From positions 521,858,185 to 521,922,184 of the forward strand of contig NC_081414.1 of assembly GCF_030272615.1 (NCBI RefSeq): 64,000 nucleotides of DNA, in the 5' to 3' direction. The notes beneath the pieces are model-generated. The model was not told the DNA's origin. It made no database searches and was given only the letters and a program-made list of their open reading frames with translations. This stretch comes from Cryptomeria japonica (Eukaryota; Streptophyta; Pinopsida; Cupressales; Cupressaceae). The translations under genes and the position numbers were made by a program. Every line of letters begins with the position of its first letter. Position 1 is the first letter of the stretch. Shown piece after piece: positions 35,183 to 46,054 of this stretch.

Positions 35183-35661
35183 TCAAAAAGTTATACTTGA
35201 TAGATATGTGCTTTCTTTTAGAATGAATATCAGATTCTTTGATATATCAATAGTAGCAAAGTTATCACAGTGAATAAGTACTGGTACATCACAATCCACC
35301 TTTATATCCTTCAATATTTTTTTCATCCAATAAACTTGTGTATAGTTAGTAGAAGCAAAAACATACTCAGCTTCAGTAGTAGATAAAGAAGTACATGACT
35401 GTTTCTTACTTATCCATGAAACCAACTTCTTTCAAAGAAAGAAAGCTCCTTCGGAAGTGCTTTTCCGATCATCAACATCTCCAGCCCAATCAGCATCTAT
35501 ATGTGAACATAAAGTAAAGTTATCATCCTTAGGGTACCACAAGCCATATTATAATGTACCTTGCAAGTATCTAAAAATACTTTTCACCGTAGTCTCATGA
35601 TTTTCTCTAGGATCATTTTGAAATCTTGAAACAATACAAACAACATTCATAATGTACGGCC
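35183..35661 (-). pseudogene. Outer copia RNase H, C-terminal pol
   Basis: Reads MVSWISKKQSCTSLSTTEAE, YVFASTNYTQVYWMKKIL, VPVLIHCDNFATIDISKN, then a one-base frameshift into HSKRKHISIKYNF. These are the copia RNase H motifs (STTEAEY, CDN...S..ISKN...H.KHI). Upstream, toward 35661, sequence matching RT/RNase H linker (RPYIMNVVCIVSRFQNDPR) is cut by E3. Confidence 0.85.
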
Positions 35662-35666
35662 TAGTC

Positions 35667-36591
35667 TGTTGGCATATGGACACTCCAATGAGACATTGTG
35701 TGTGATTGAAGGTTTTGTCATTGATGGCAACCTTGCAATCCTATGGCACTGGCAAGACATTATACCGGCAAAGCATTACACAAGCAACCTTGCAATCCTA
35801 TGGCATCGGTAAGACATTATACTGGCAAAGCATTACTCAAACAGAACAGTGCTCCGAAATCAACAAAATCAATCTACACTGGCACCGGCACAGAAGATGT
35901 ACACCGGCACAGAAGATGTACATCGGCACAGAAGATGTACACCGGCATAGAAGGAAATATGTATACTGGCACTGAGGCTGACAGGATTTTTGATATGTAA
36001 TATTTTGTTTATCATTGTAAGCCGACTTGGCAAATTGTAAAATGACTCTTGTATATAAAAGAGATCATTGTAGGCATTTGTTGAACATGGATAGAATGTA
36101 ATAAATAAATTATAAGGCAGACCTAATGTGTGAATTGTAGGTCAAGGGTATATGTAAAGAATAGAGCAAGAACCGGTACTGAATCTGGCATTGAAGATGC
36201 TATTGTAAAGCAGTACAGAATATTGGATTCATGTAAATCCTCTTTGTAAGTCAGTGTGACTTCTTGTTGAGCAGTGAGCTCTAGGCAGTTGGCCTTCCTG
36301 CATGTGTAGGCCCCTATTGTAAGTAATATTCTCTTATTGGCCAGTAAGTAAATATTGTGGGTCACAAATCCCACCGAGGTTTTTCCCACACTAGGTTTCC
36401 TCGTTAAACATCTTGTGTTATGGTGTTCTTTTCATGTGGATGCTTTTGATTCTGTTATTTGCATTAATTCTTGCATACCGGTATACTGTTACTTTATATT
36501 CTCCATATTCAGTTTTAAGAAAATTTCATTACCGGTCAGATATTGATTCACCCCCCCCCCCCCCCTCTCAGTATCTGTGGGAACCCTAACA
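35667..36591 (+). repeat. 5' LTR of E3
   Basis: TGTTGGCATATGGACACTCC to GGGAACCCTAACA, 925 bp. Contains a duplicated block of about 59 bp (CCTTGCAATCCTATGGCA... at 35731 and 35790), 19-bp tandem repeats ACACCGGCACAGAAGATGT at 35875-35960, a TATA box and a C15 run before CTCTCAG. Confidence 0.95.
36052..36061 (+). promoter_or_regulatory. TATA box in E3 5' LTR
   Basis: TATATAAAAG. The same sequence is at 41911-41920 in the 3' LTR. It is placed as expected for the U3/R boundary, so transcription would start near 36090. Confidence 0.65.
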
Positions 36592-36593
36592 AT

Positions 36594-36605
36594 TGGTATC
36601 AAAGC
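36594..36605 (+). other. Primer binding site of E3
   Basis: TGGTATCAAAGC, two bases after the LTR. It matches the TGGTATCAGAGC site complementary to initiator tRNA-Met except for one G-to-A. Confidence 0.85.
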
Positions 36606-36662
36606 CTGGTCCTCTATTTTCAAAAGCCTAATAGCTTGAGGAAGATCTTGACACCGGTAAAG

Positions 36663-37820
36663 ATGGAAAATCTGATGAAGCAACTTGAAGGAGCTCTTAC
36701 TGACTATGATGCAGAGAAGCTGAAAAATATCAAATTAGAAGATGATTTAAAGGTAGCTCAGGACATTATTTAGGCACTTCAAGAAAATCTTACTGTTACA
36801 AGGAACAAGAGAAGAGAACTTTGTGAAAAATTTCAAAATGAAAATGATGAAAAGGAATCATTAAATGATATGATAAGCAAATTGAAACAAGAGATCATAA
36901 CAACAAAAAATGAAATGCAGGATATGACTATGAGATTCTACAAAGAGATTGAGGACAGAAAGAGGAATGAAGAAGAATTGACCAGAAGACTAAGTGATGC
37001 AGCAAATGAGAACACAAGACTTAGCTATGAAAATGATATGTTGAAAACAGATCTGATGCACACTCAAAATGACTCGAATGAATTAATGAGACAAAAAGGG
37101 ATCTTGGAAAGGGAATTGGAAACTGCAAATCAACAGAAAGAAAAATTCAAGAAAAGCTCAGAAGAACTTGGTACCTTATTGAAGAATCAAAAACCCAAAG
37201 GTGACACTTCTGGAGTTGGATTTGAAGTTGGAGAAAGCTCTAGTACTGCAAATACCCAGGATCAAAGCAAACTGGTAAGACCCTCTAATACTTACAAATT
37301 CAATGGAAAATGCTTTAACTATAATAAATATGGTCATAGGGCAAATGAATGTAGATCTAGGAATTATCAGAACATCAATCCTCCCACCGGTCAATGCACC
37401 AAATGCAACAAAATTGGTCATAACTCTGAAAATTGCAGAATGAATGTAAGATGTTATGTTTGTGGAAGATTTGGTCATTTATCAAATAAATGCAGAACAC
37501 AAACCGGCATAGGTTATGGGAAAGCTATTCAGAAAAATAATGTAACTTGTTATGCATGTAACAAGATTGGTCATATTGCTAAATTCTGTAGAAGTAAAGG
37601 TACACCGGTAGATAACAAAAGTACTAGTTTGAAAGGTAAAGAAAAGGTTGAAGAGGTTAAGCAAGAATTTTCAAAGCAATGGATTAGAGAAGGTGATCTA
37701 AATATTGGGGTTACTCCTCCACTGATAGAACCAACAAATGCTTTACTAGTAGGACAATATGATGCTCCACCGGTAGGATAGAGCAATGCTTCACCAGTAG
37801 GATGTTCTTCATCAAATTGA
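36663..37820 (+). pseudogene. E3 gag-like protein with four zinc knuckles
   Basis: The frame from MENLMKQLEGALTDYDAEKL is broken only by TAG at 36771 and 37779, ending TGA at 37818. The N-terminal two-thirds is Lys/Glu-rich and coiled-coil-like. Then come four CCHC-type knuckles: CFNYNKYGHRANEC (second Cys replaced by Tyr), CTKCNKIGHNSENC, CYVCGRFGHLSNKC and CYACNKIGHIAKFC. It ends with repeats of (A/S)PPVG type. Four knuckles is unusual for copia Gag, which generally has one. The usual copia Gag N-terminal domain is not evident. It probably binds element RNA; that is inference from the knuckles. Confidence 0.8.
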
Positions 37821-37974
37821 AGAAAATTATCTTGAGGGTTTGGCAATTTAATGACACGTGCTATTATTCCCTCGGTTAGAGAAAAGAAGTTGAAAATCCT
37901 TCATTACCAGCAAATAAAGTTGAGTTAATACATTACCAGAAAACAATTAATGTGGTAGGTGGCAGAAAAGACTT

Positions 37975-37982
37975 TATAAAAT
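37975..37982 (+). promoter_or_regulatory. Possible internal TATA box before E3 ORF2
   Basis: TATAAAAT lies 143 bp before the ORF2 ATG, in a 300-bp gap between gag and ORF2. ORF2 may therefore have its own transcript. This is a sequence guess only. Confidence 0.35.
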
Positions 37983-38124
37983 AAGGTTTTTGGCTCCATT
38001 TCATTTCACCGTGAATTCAAACTTTCAGAGAGCGCGAAGATTTCCGAGCTAAGGCATTCCGAGCAAAGAGGCAAAGCACTTCAGCAATCAATCCATCCAA
38101 AGGTAGAAAAAGGTATTTATCATC

Positions 38125-41100
38125 ATGGCATCCTCCTCTGCACCTGAATTCATAGCAAACCCTATAGTAGTAGAGGTTATAAAATGACCTAGGCCCGTGT
38201 TTGAGCTAGTTCCCAAGGTAGCTAAGAAAGATGACAACACAGGTGCTTTTTCCCAAATTACAAAGGGTGTTGTTTATGCAGAAGACCCTAGAATGTATAT
38301 TCATTGCAACATAGAAGAATTAGGTGATGAAGAAATCAAAAACATGTATAAATATGTTATATGTGACAATGCCGGGAATGTGAAACTTGAACATAAAATT
38401 GTTGAAACCCTAGGATTCACTGAAATCCTCTGCATTCCTGAATTTCCCAAGGAAGTGATTAGGATAGTTCTCAGTAGGGTACATGGCTCATTCTTTTGGC
38501 TTGACTCAGTGCACAAAATTACAAAGGTAGCTGTGAAAGTAGTAACAGGGTTACCTTCCACCAGTACCAGACCCAACAAAACCAAGGTCTCCAATGACCT
38601 AGTAATGAAACTAACTGGTGCAACATCCGACAAAAGATCATTAAGGGTTAATGATGTGACCGATACAAATGTGAGATTCATTAGCATGATTCTAGGTTAT
38701 AAAGCAACTCATGCAAATAGGCTTAACACTGTTTCCAGTTTATGCATAAAGAGTGCTCATGACATGGTTAAGAAAAATGTGAAAATTGATATCTGTGAAT
38801 GGTTAAAAGATGAGTTAATTGACAATTTGGCAAAAATCAAGAAGGATAAGAAAGGAACCTTTAGATTTGGAAATTTGCTTGTATGCTTAATGCTACATAT
38901 AACCAAATAGGCTCCCAGTATAGGCAACAAGGATTTTGGATTTGACATACTGGTAGGAAAACAATTGTCTGATTCATTCAACAACATGGGTGAAAACAAA
39001 GAAAAGAATATCCATGAGTATTTTCAAGCACTAAAGGTCAAAATGAATAAGAGGATCAGACTATCACAGGAAATTGTCAACAAATATAAGGATGAAATAT
39101 GTTTTGTAATCAAAAAGGATGAGATCTGGATGGAAGCAGTCATCCCAAGAATAATCTGGGTTACAGAAATGGGGTATGAAGAAGATGACCACATAGTGGA
39201 AACTTATGCCAAAGCACTTCTGGAAGCCCCCCATGAACCAAAGGAAGAAGTATTTGGTAGTGTTGAGCACATTGAAAGTCAAATTCAATCTAAAAAAGGA
39301 GTAAAGAAAGTTGAGGCATCTGTGAGGAAAGGAAGCAGGCAAGCAAAATCCTTAAAAGACGATGTACTAAAGAAAATCGGCATAACAGAAGAAGAGTTGG
39401 CAGCCCAATAGCCTGAAACTCATCTATCACCGGTAGATACCTCCTCAGAAGGAGATATGCCAGCAACTTTCAAAAGAGTTGTTAGGAAAAGAGACCCCTC
39501 ACCGGTATCCACTCCTTCACTTAGAAGGACAAGACAGAAGCAACAAGTTGTAAGGTCTCCAGTCAAGAAAGCCACACCTAAGAAAAAGCTGACCCCCAAA
39601 AGGAAGATGAAGATAGACACTGACTTGGCCCCTTTTGACATACTAGTGAATGAAATCACAAAGGAAGGAAAATTGAAAAACATAGGGAAAATCTATGACA
39701 CCCTATCAGAAGATGAGAAAGGACAAATTGAGGAAAGTGTTATACTACACATGGACATGTATAAAAAGTTTATGATGCAAGTTCTAAATGAAATTCTTGA
39801 TGAATTATATAAAAGACTTGAGGCCAAAAGGCAAGGAATAATTGAGTTGGATAAGAAAATTAAAATAGAAAAATTACTTGCAGTATACCCAGCCAACTCA
39901 CCTAAGGAAATTGATTATTTAATAGCTCAGGCCAACCAGACAGTCTTTTCCACTGCACACCGGCAAATATCATTAATGGCAGGTAGAGTTACTAAAGTTT
40001 CAACTGAAACAAAAGATGGTTGGGATAGATTCTTGATTGAAAAAGAAAAACAAGAAGAATATATGAATCCCAAGCCCATTCTGGTATATCAAAAGGACAA
40101 AGGGAAAGGTAAAGTTGGTGGACTGCCAAGTATCAAGATTAGAGACAACTTAACCCCACCTTCTTTAAATACTCCACCAGTAAAAACAACTACAGAAGAT
40201 CAACTGGCAGCTGAGAGCATGGACACAGAGGATAACAATCCTAATCCTGAAGTCCTATATACTATGAATGTTGATACTCAAAAAATCAACATAGTGGTAG
40301 ATAAGGATACCATAGATAAATATGATAATAAAGAGCAACCGGCAGCAGATTCAAAGAAAAAGAAGGAATCTGGAACACAAATAGAGCAACCAACAGAGCT
40401 AAAGGCTCTAGAACAGATGCCACCGGCAAGACAAGATGCAGGAAAAACTGTGCTTAAAGAGATGGAGACACAAACAGACCTACCAGAGGTCAATACCAAC
40501 ATGGTCCCTTCCACCGGCACTCAGTTTAGTGGGTCACCATCAAATGTAACAGAGGTATTGCTCGATTCTATCAAGAAAATAACTGATTATAGCTCACAAG
40601 CCTATAAAGCAATAGATGATTCAATTCCAGTTTTTAAATTAATAGCTCCAAATTGTAATATAGCCAACAAAGATTCTTTAGGCTAGTTGGATACACTTTG
40701 TAAATATATTTATGGAAATTTTGAGCAAACAAAGGTAGAAACTGTAAAGGAAAGTATAGAAAAAGAGAAATAGAAATTCTTTGAGGAAGGAATAAAGAAG
40801 TATAACAAGGAATTTGACACACTTCTACTGGAACTACGCAATTTATTAAAAGAGTACAAAACTCTGTGTAAAGACACTTGTAAGATAAACTTTTTGACCA
40901 CGGATGTAGACAAAAAGATGAGCAAGGTACAGGAAGAGATAAATAAACTTGCAGAGAATTTTGTTAACTCACCTGATGCATTATCAGTTTTTGAGGAAAA
41001 GATAACAAATTTTGAGGAAGAATTGCTCAAATTAGAAAGAGAGAAAGAGAAAATAATAAACAAGGCAAAATTTTTGAGATCTAAACTAAGTCCAAGATTG

Positions 41101-41178
41101 GACTATTTAGCATCTCTACATAAGGAAATCTCAGAGGCAATAACACAGGGTAGCAAAACACCAGCAGAGCACTTGTAG
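38125..41178 (+). pseudogene. Giant ORF2 of E3, about 1,017 codons, stops nearly all TAG
   Basis: The ATG at 38125 (MASSSAPEFIANPIVVEVIK) opens a single frame with no frameshift to about 41178. Stops are TGA at 38185 (CGA context, KRPRPVF expected) and TAG at 38908, 39409, 40684, 40771 and 41176. The N-terminal region (CIPEFPKEVIRIVLSRVHG, MILGYKATHANRLNTV, FRFGNLLVCLM) aligns with E1 ORF2. Next comes a very basic block near residues 445-490 (RKRDPSPVSTP, KKATPKKKLTPKRKMKI) like a nuclear signal or DNA-binding tail, then a low-complexity acidic/Thr section and a C-terminal coiled coil (EEELLKLEREKEKI). Known families were not recognised; it is not Gag, Pol or Env by any motif I can see. Confidence 0.75.
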
Positions 41179-41494
41179 CATCTCACCGGTACAGTACATA
41201 GAACTGAGATAGCAATAAGGAGAGCAAGAAGTTTATGGATGGCATAAACTTAGTTTTGGGAGATATTCTTCAATTAATAACTACCCAACTACAAGGTTGA
41301 GGTTATGTATTGGTACAACTACAAATCTACTAACCTTTGTCATTGATGCCAAAGGGGGAGTAGTAGATGAGAAAATTCAAAACACAGGGATCACATGCTC
41401 AGGGGGAGTCCTCATATTTTTGGTAACATTTTTTTTGGTATACACATTTTTGGATATCTTTTTGAAATTTCTCATGAGTGTTGCCATCAATGCC
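41179..41494 (+). other. E3 3' untranslated region
   Basis: T-rich. Contains two further AAAGGGGGAG-type runs (41351-41361 and a shorter one near 41401) and the phrase TTGCCATCAATGCCAAAGGG also found in E1. No gene. Confidence 0.6.
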
Positions 41495-41506
41495 AAAGGG
41501 GGAGAT
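41495..41506 (+). other. Polypurine tract of E3
   Basis: AAAGGGGGAGAT directly before the 3' LTR start TGTTGGCAT. Confidence 0.9.
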
Positions 41507-42442
41507 TGTTGGCATATGGACACTCCAATGAGACATTGTGTGTGATTGAAGGTTTTGTCATTGATGGTAACCTTGCAATCCTATGGCACCGGCAAGACAT
41601 TATACCGGCAAAGCATTACACAGGCAACCTTGCAATCCTATGGCATCGGTAAGACATTATACCGGCAAAGCATTACTCAAATAGAACAGTGCTCAAGCAT
41701 CAACAAAATCAATCTACACTAGCACCGGCACAGAAGATGTACACCGGCACAGAAGATGTACACTGGCACAGAAGATATACACCGGCACAGAAGATGTACA
41801 CCGACATAGAAGGAAATATGTATACCGGCACTAAGGCCGACAGGATTTTTGATATGTAATATTTTGTTTATCATTGTAAGCCGACTTGGCAAATTGTAAA
41901 ATGACTCTTGTATATAAAAGAGATCATTGTAGGCATTTGTTGAACATGGATAGAATGTAATAAATAAATTATGAGCCAGACCTAATGTGCGAATTGTAGG
42001 TCAAGGGTATATGTAAAGAACAGAGCAAGAACTGGTACTGAATCTGGCATTGAAGATGCTATTGTAAAGCAATACAAAATATTGGATTTGTGTAAATCCT
42101 CTTTGTAAGTCAGTGTGACTTCTTGTTGAGCAGTGAGCTCTAGGCAGTTGGCCTTCCTGCATGTGCAGGCCCCTATTGTAAGTAATATTCTCTTATTGGC
42201 GAGTAAGTGAATATTGTGGGTCACAAATCCCACTGAGGTTTTTCCCACACTGAGTTTCCTCGTTAAACATCTTGTGTTATGGTGTTATTTTCATGTGGAT
42301 GCTTTTGATTCTATTATTTGCATTCATTCTTGCATACTGGTATACTGTTACTTTATATTCTGCATATTCAGTTTTAAGAAAATTTCATTACGGGTCAGAT
42401 ACTAATTCACCCCCCCTCTCAGTATCTGTGGGAACCCTAACA
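41507..42442 (+). repeat. 3' LTR of E3
   Basis: 936 bp, nearly identical to the 5' LTR. It has one more 19-bp CACCGGCACAGAAGATGTA unit and a shorter C run (7 versus 15). It ends CCCTAACA followed by the target duplication TAGTC. Confidence 0.95.
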
Positions 42443-42542
42443 TAGTCTAAGTCAAATAAAGCAGACCTCCAATCATAGATTTGTATCTTGTAGGATTTAC
42501 CGGTGTAGAAACATCTTTTCTTGTCAATCTATCACTTGTAAC
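42443..42542 (-). pseudogene. Outer copia pol fragment isolated between E3 and copia B
   Basis: Minus strand reads VTSDRLTRKDVSTPVN, then YKSMIGGLLYLT, the RT-to-RNase H connection of copia. It joins the sequence at 49254 upstream (SKPISTPM) and 35661 downstream (TRPYIMNV) once both nested elements are removed. Confidence 0.9.
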
Positions 42543-43715
42543 TATTAAGGATGTAGCCTCATTCGGATTGAAGCAAGCAATATATTAGAAGTAAACTAAT
42601 ATATATATATATATATATCATTTCAATTAAATCTGGTTTATTCCCTGTAAAGGCTTCTTCAGGTGTTATATTCTCTAAGATTGAATGAGGGCATCTATTT
42701 TGAATGTACACAGTTGTATTTGAGGCTTCAGCCCAAGATGAGATATGTAGATTTTGATCATGCATCATGGCTTTAGCGGCTTTGATGATGGTTCTTTTTT
42801 TCCTTTTTGCGACCCCATTTTGTTGAGGATTATAAGGTACTATACACTCCCTCTTAATCCCAACAAAAATGTAGAATTCTTTAAAATTTTCAGAGATATA
42901 TTCACCCCCATTATCTGATCTTAGAGTCTTTATTTTCTTCATATTGAATGAAAGTAACATTAACATATTGTTGTGAATACAATAGGAATAATAATATATA
43001 GTAAGAAAAGACTTTCAAGGTGATCACTGATTTTATCAACTGCTTGTTGTATAATGTAACTGCCATAGTTATTGATTATATTATCAACAAGCATCGATAT
43101 CATTGGGTATATATATTGGTGAAGGGTTATGTCTACATAGGGGCATGACCCCTACATGGCTTTATGCCACATAGCTTACCTAACCATAATACTTCAACAT
43201 ATATTAAAAACCATCATTAGTTATGCACCGAATCATTTATTGTTCTTGATATTATCATGCTTAACAATAACAATTTGGTGATAGTAATATCGAACATGAC
43301 TTCAACTTCATGTCTCGATAGTCATCAGATAATACAATGATAACAGGCATTGATCTGTCGTAAGGCTGTCAACAATATGTTAATTATACTTTCATTCAAT
43401 ATATATATGGATGTGATTTTAATTGAATAACCCTTCACCAATATATATGCCCAATTATATTGATGCTTGTTGATAATATAATCAATAACTATGGCAATTA
43501 CATTATACAACAAGTAGTCGATAAAATCAGTGATCACCTTGAAAGTTTATTCTTACTATATAGCATTATTCCTATTGTATTCTCAGATCAAATATGAGAT
43601 TATCCTTATGAAAGAATATCTGAAGACTATGATAAAATTTGAAAGTAAATATCAGATATACACTGAGATTAAAAGACTATTATTTTTCTCTATCACTGAT
43701 CTATATTCCTTAACA
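42543..43715 (+). repeat. 5' LTR of copia B, rearranged
   Basis: It starts TATTAAGGATGTAGCC (TG mutated to TA) and ends ATTCCTTAACA. Relative to the 3' LTR it consists of: direct 42543-42620; an inverted integrase fragment (42628-42940); a short direct piece TGAATGAAAGTAACATTAAC (42946-42968); an inverted copy of LTR sequence (about 42970-43405, the reverse complement of about 48684-49110); then direct sequence again to the end (about 43420-43715, matching 48960-49248). Confidence 0.85.
42628..42940 (-). pseudogene. Inverted integrase fragment inside the copia B 5' LTR
   Basis: The minus strand reads KKIKTLRSDNGGEYISENFK, YNPQQNGVAKRK, HISSWAEASNTTVYIQ and PEEAFTGNKPDL. This is an inverted copy of 45404-45715 of the same element with scattered differences. 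It is better preserved than the donor: it still has HISSWAEAS where the donor has a TGA. It replaces most of the TA microsatellite present in the other LTR. Confidence 0.9.
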
Positions 43716-43730
43716 TGGTATCAGAGCCAA
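43716..43730 (+). other. Primer binding site of copia B
   Basis: TGGTATCAGAGCCAA directly after the LTR, complementary to initiator tRNA-Met. Confidence 0.95.
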
Positions 43731-43810
43731 TTTGGTAGAGAAATAAATAAAGATAGTGACATTTTTAATTAAAATTCAAACTTGCATTCAGAATCAAAGG
43801 AAGAACAAGC

Positions 43811-44672
43811 ATGGTGAATGGTGTTAGAGTGGAGGATAGACTCGAAGGTGCATCCAACTTTGTCTCATGGAAAATTTGAATAATAGCAATTCTTCAAGAA
43901 CTTGAATTGGATGCATATATAGAAGAAGACACAAAGAAGCCCAAAGATGAACCAGAGAAAACAACCTGGAAAAGACACAACAACAAGGCTAAGAAAATAA
44001 TAATCGATGTTGTTAAAGATCACATTCTTCCAACCATATCAAAACTAACTACAGCTTGTGATATGTTTAAGACCATCCAAAATATATATGAAATAAATAA
44101 TGCAAGCAGATTGCTTACTTTAAAACAGCAATCTAGATGAACAAAGGAGAAACAATCACATCCTATTTCATGAGGATTTCAGAGTTGAAAGACCAATTGT
44201 CAATAAGGTAGATGATATGGAGCTATCTCTAATAGCACTTAAGGGATTACCATCCAATTGGGAATCCTTTATTCAAGGCATTAGTGCTCGACCTACACTA
44301 CTGAAATTCGATCAACTCAAGAACGATTGCACTCAAGAAGAATCTCAACTAATTACAAGAGGGATGGGTCCAAACAAAGAGGGAGAAATTCAAGCACTAC
44401 ATGCTAACACAAGAAACAAAGGGAAGAAAAAGAAGTTCAAATGGAAGAGAGGAAATAACAATCAAAATCACAAAAATAGAGACTTCTCCAAGATTCAATG
44501 CTATAGGTGTGATAAATTTGGACACACTCACATGTTCTTCTTGAAAAGAAAGAAAGCCCAAGAAACCATAGTTGAATTCAAGGAAGTAGAAAATCCTGTA
44601 TTCTTCTTAGCCTTATCAAGTAAGCTAAATTCAAACAAAAATATGTGGATAATTGATAGCAAAGCATCATGA
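43811..44672 (+). pseudogene. Copia B gag
   Basis: The start MVNGVRVEDRLEGASNFVSW is the usual copia Gag opening. A TGA follows at 43877, and a frameshift near 44135 leads into MNKGETITSYFMRISELKD, then ALKGLPSNWESFIQGI. The zinc knuckle reads CYRCDKFGHTHMFF, where the final Cys is Phe, so it would not bind zinc normally. It continues into the protease MWIIDSKAS. Confidence 0.85.
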
Positions 44673-45180
44673 CACATAATCGGATTTAGAGATCAATTTG
44701 AAACCTTTGAAGGGCACTTAATTGAAGAAGTTACAATTGGACACAATTCTACCTATCCAGTGAAAGGAATTGGGACCTGCTCAATTCAATTAATAATAGG
44801 AGTTACATTACAATTGAAAGATGTTATTTTTATACTGGGTATCAAAAGCAATTTGGTCTCTATTTTAGGACTAGTTGATCAAGGATATCACATCACCTTC
44901 ATGAAGAAAAAGTTCTAATCTGGCCTAAAAATTCTAACATAAAGAATGCTATTCCTATAGGATCTAGAGATGGTAGTTTATATAAACTATGTAATGCTCA
45001 AAAACATGCACTAAATCATGAAGTATCAAATTCTAATGAAATTTGGCATAGAAGATTAGGACATCTTCGGTTTAGTGTCCTACCTTCTATAGGAAAGATC
45101 ACCACAGGATTACCTGATCTAAAATTTGATCATGTTAGAACTTGTAAAGGATGTTCTCTAGGGAAGAACTCAAAAGGGTC
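44640..45180 (+). pseudogene. Copia B protease and pre-integrase domain
   Basis: The protease active site reads WIIDSKAS(TGA)H where copia has DSGAS, so a key Gly is lost. VKGIGTCSIQL, VIFILGIKSNLVSIL and DQGYHITFMKKK follow as expected. A frameshift near 44920 precedes the pre-integrase motif IWHRRLGHLRFSVLPS and CKGCSLGKNS. Confidence 0.85.
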
Positions 45181-45970
45181 CTTTCCTCCAAGTGAACACA
45201 AATCAAAAGTTGTACGAGAACTTGTCCACACTTATTTGTGTGGTCCAATGTCATTCCCATCACTAGGGGGATTTTTGTATTATGTGATATTTGTTGATGA
45301 CTACTCTAGGAAAACTTGGATCTGTTTCATAAAACTTAAAGAATAAAATTAAGTGTTATTGAAATTCAAAGAATTTAAACCCTTAGTGGAAAATCAAACT
45401 GGGAAGAAAATAAAGACTCTAAGATCAGATAATGGAGGTAAATATATCTCTAAAAATTTTAAAGAATTCTGCATTTTTGTTGGGATTAAGAGGGAGTGTA
45501 CAATACCTTATAATCCTCAATATAATGGAGTCACAGAAAGGAAAAATAGAACCATCATCGAAGCCGCTAAAGCCATGATGTAGGATCAAAATTTACATAT
45601 CTCATTCTGAGTTGAAGCCTCAAATACAGTTGTGTACATTCAAAATAGATGCCCTCATTCAATCTTAGAGAATATAACACCTGAAGAAGCCTTTATAGGG
45701 AATAAACTAGATTTAAGCCATCTAAGAATCTTTGGTTGTCATGTGTATATTCATGTTCCTAAATAAAAGAGGACCAAACTAGAACCCTTTGAGAAGAAAG
45801 GCATATTTGTTGGCTATAGTGAAACCACTAAAGGATATAGAGTCTATATTCTGGGACAAAGATCTATTGAAATCAGTAGAGATGTCAAATTTGAAGAAGA
45901 TGTTTCTTATAAAATCTCTCTAAGTGCAAAAGATGATCAAATCATAGAATCAAATGAAAATCATGCAATT
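45181..45970 (+). pseudogene. Copia B integrase
   Basis: Reads VRELVHTYLCGPMSFPS (the usual catalytic Asp in HTDLCGP is Tyr), YYVIFVDDYSRKTWICF, TLRSDNGGKYISKNFKEF, YNPQYNGVTERKNRTI, then TAG and TGA before IQNRCPHSILEN and GYSETTKGYRVY. The second Asp and the Glu remain. A TAA near 45343 and others later break the frame. Residues 45404-45715 are the source of the inverted copy in the 5' LTR. Confidence 0.9.
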
Positions 45971-46054
45971 TAGAATCAAAGGGAGAATATCATAGAAGAT
46001 CATGAACCTCCATCATCTAATTTTGAGAATGCTAAAAATCCTAACAATAAGAAA

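Larger units (their letters stand above)
35667..42442 (+). mobile_element. Complete non-autonomous LTR retrotransposon E3
   Basis: LTRs at 35667-36591 and 41507-42442, perfect target duplication TAGTC (35662-35666 and 42443-42447), tRNA-Met-type primer site, polypurine tract, a gag-like gene with zinc knuckles and a giant ORF2. No protease, integrase, RT or RNase H. It needs enzymes from another element, plausibly a copia of similar LTR type. Because it lies in the outer copia, it is younger than that element. The LTRs are very similar but differ at scattered sites and in repeat number. Confidence 0.95.

Noticed and set aside
38125-41178. Use of TAG as a sense codon (alternative code or readthrough)
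   Set aside because: The nuclear code of plants is standard, and TAG stops also appear in known enzymes here (for example the Tat integrase and outer copia gag) at places where Gln or Trp is expected, so deamination is simpler.
41982-42248. 88-codon minus-strand ORF repeated at 36123-36389
   Set aside because: It lies in the E3 LTR and is duplicated only because the LTR is; the repeat does not show coding selection.
43325-43772. Short ORFs in the copia B 5' LTR repeated at 49024-49326
   Set aside because: LTR sequence; similarity is due to LTR duplication.
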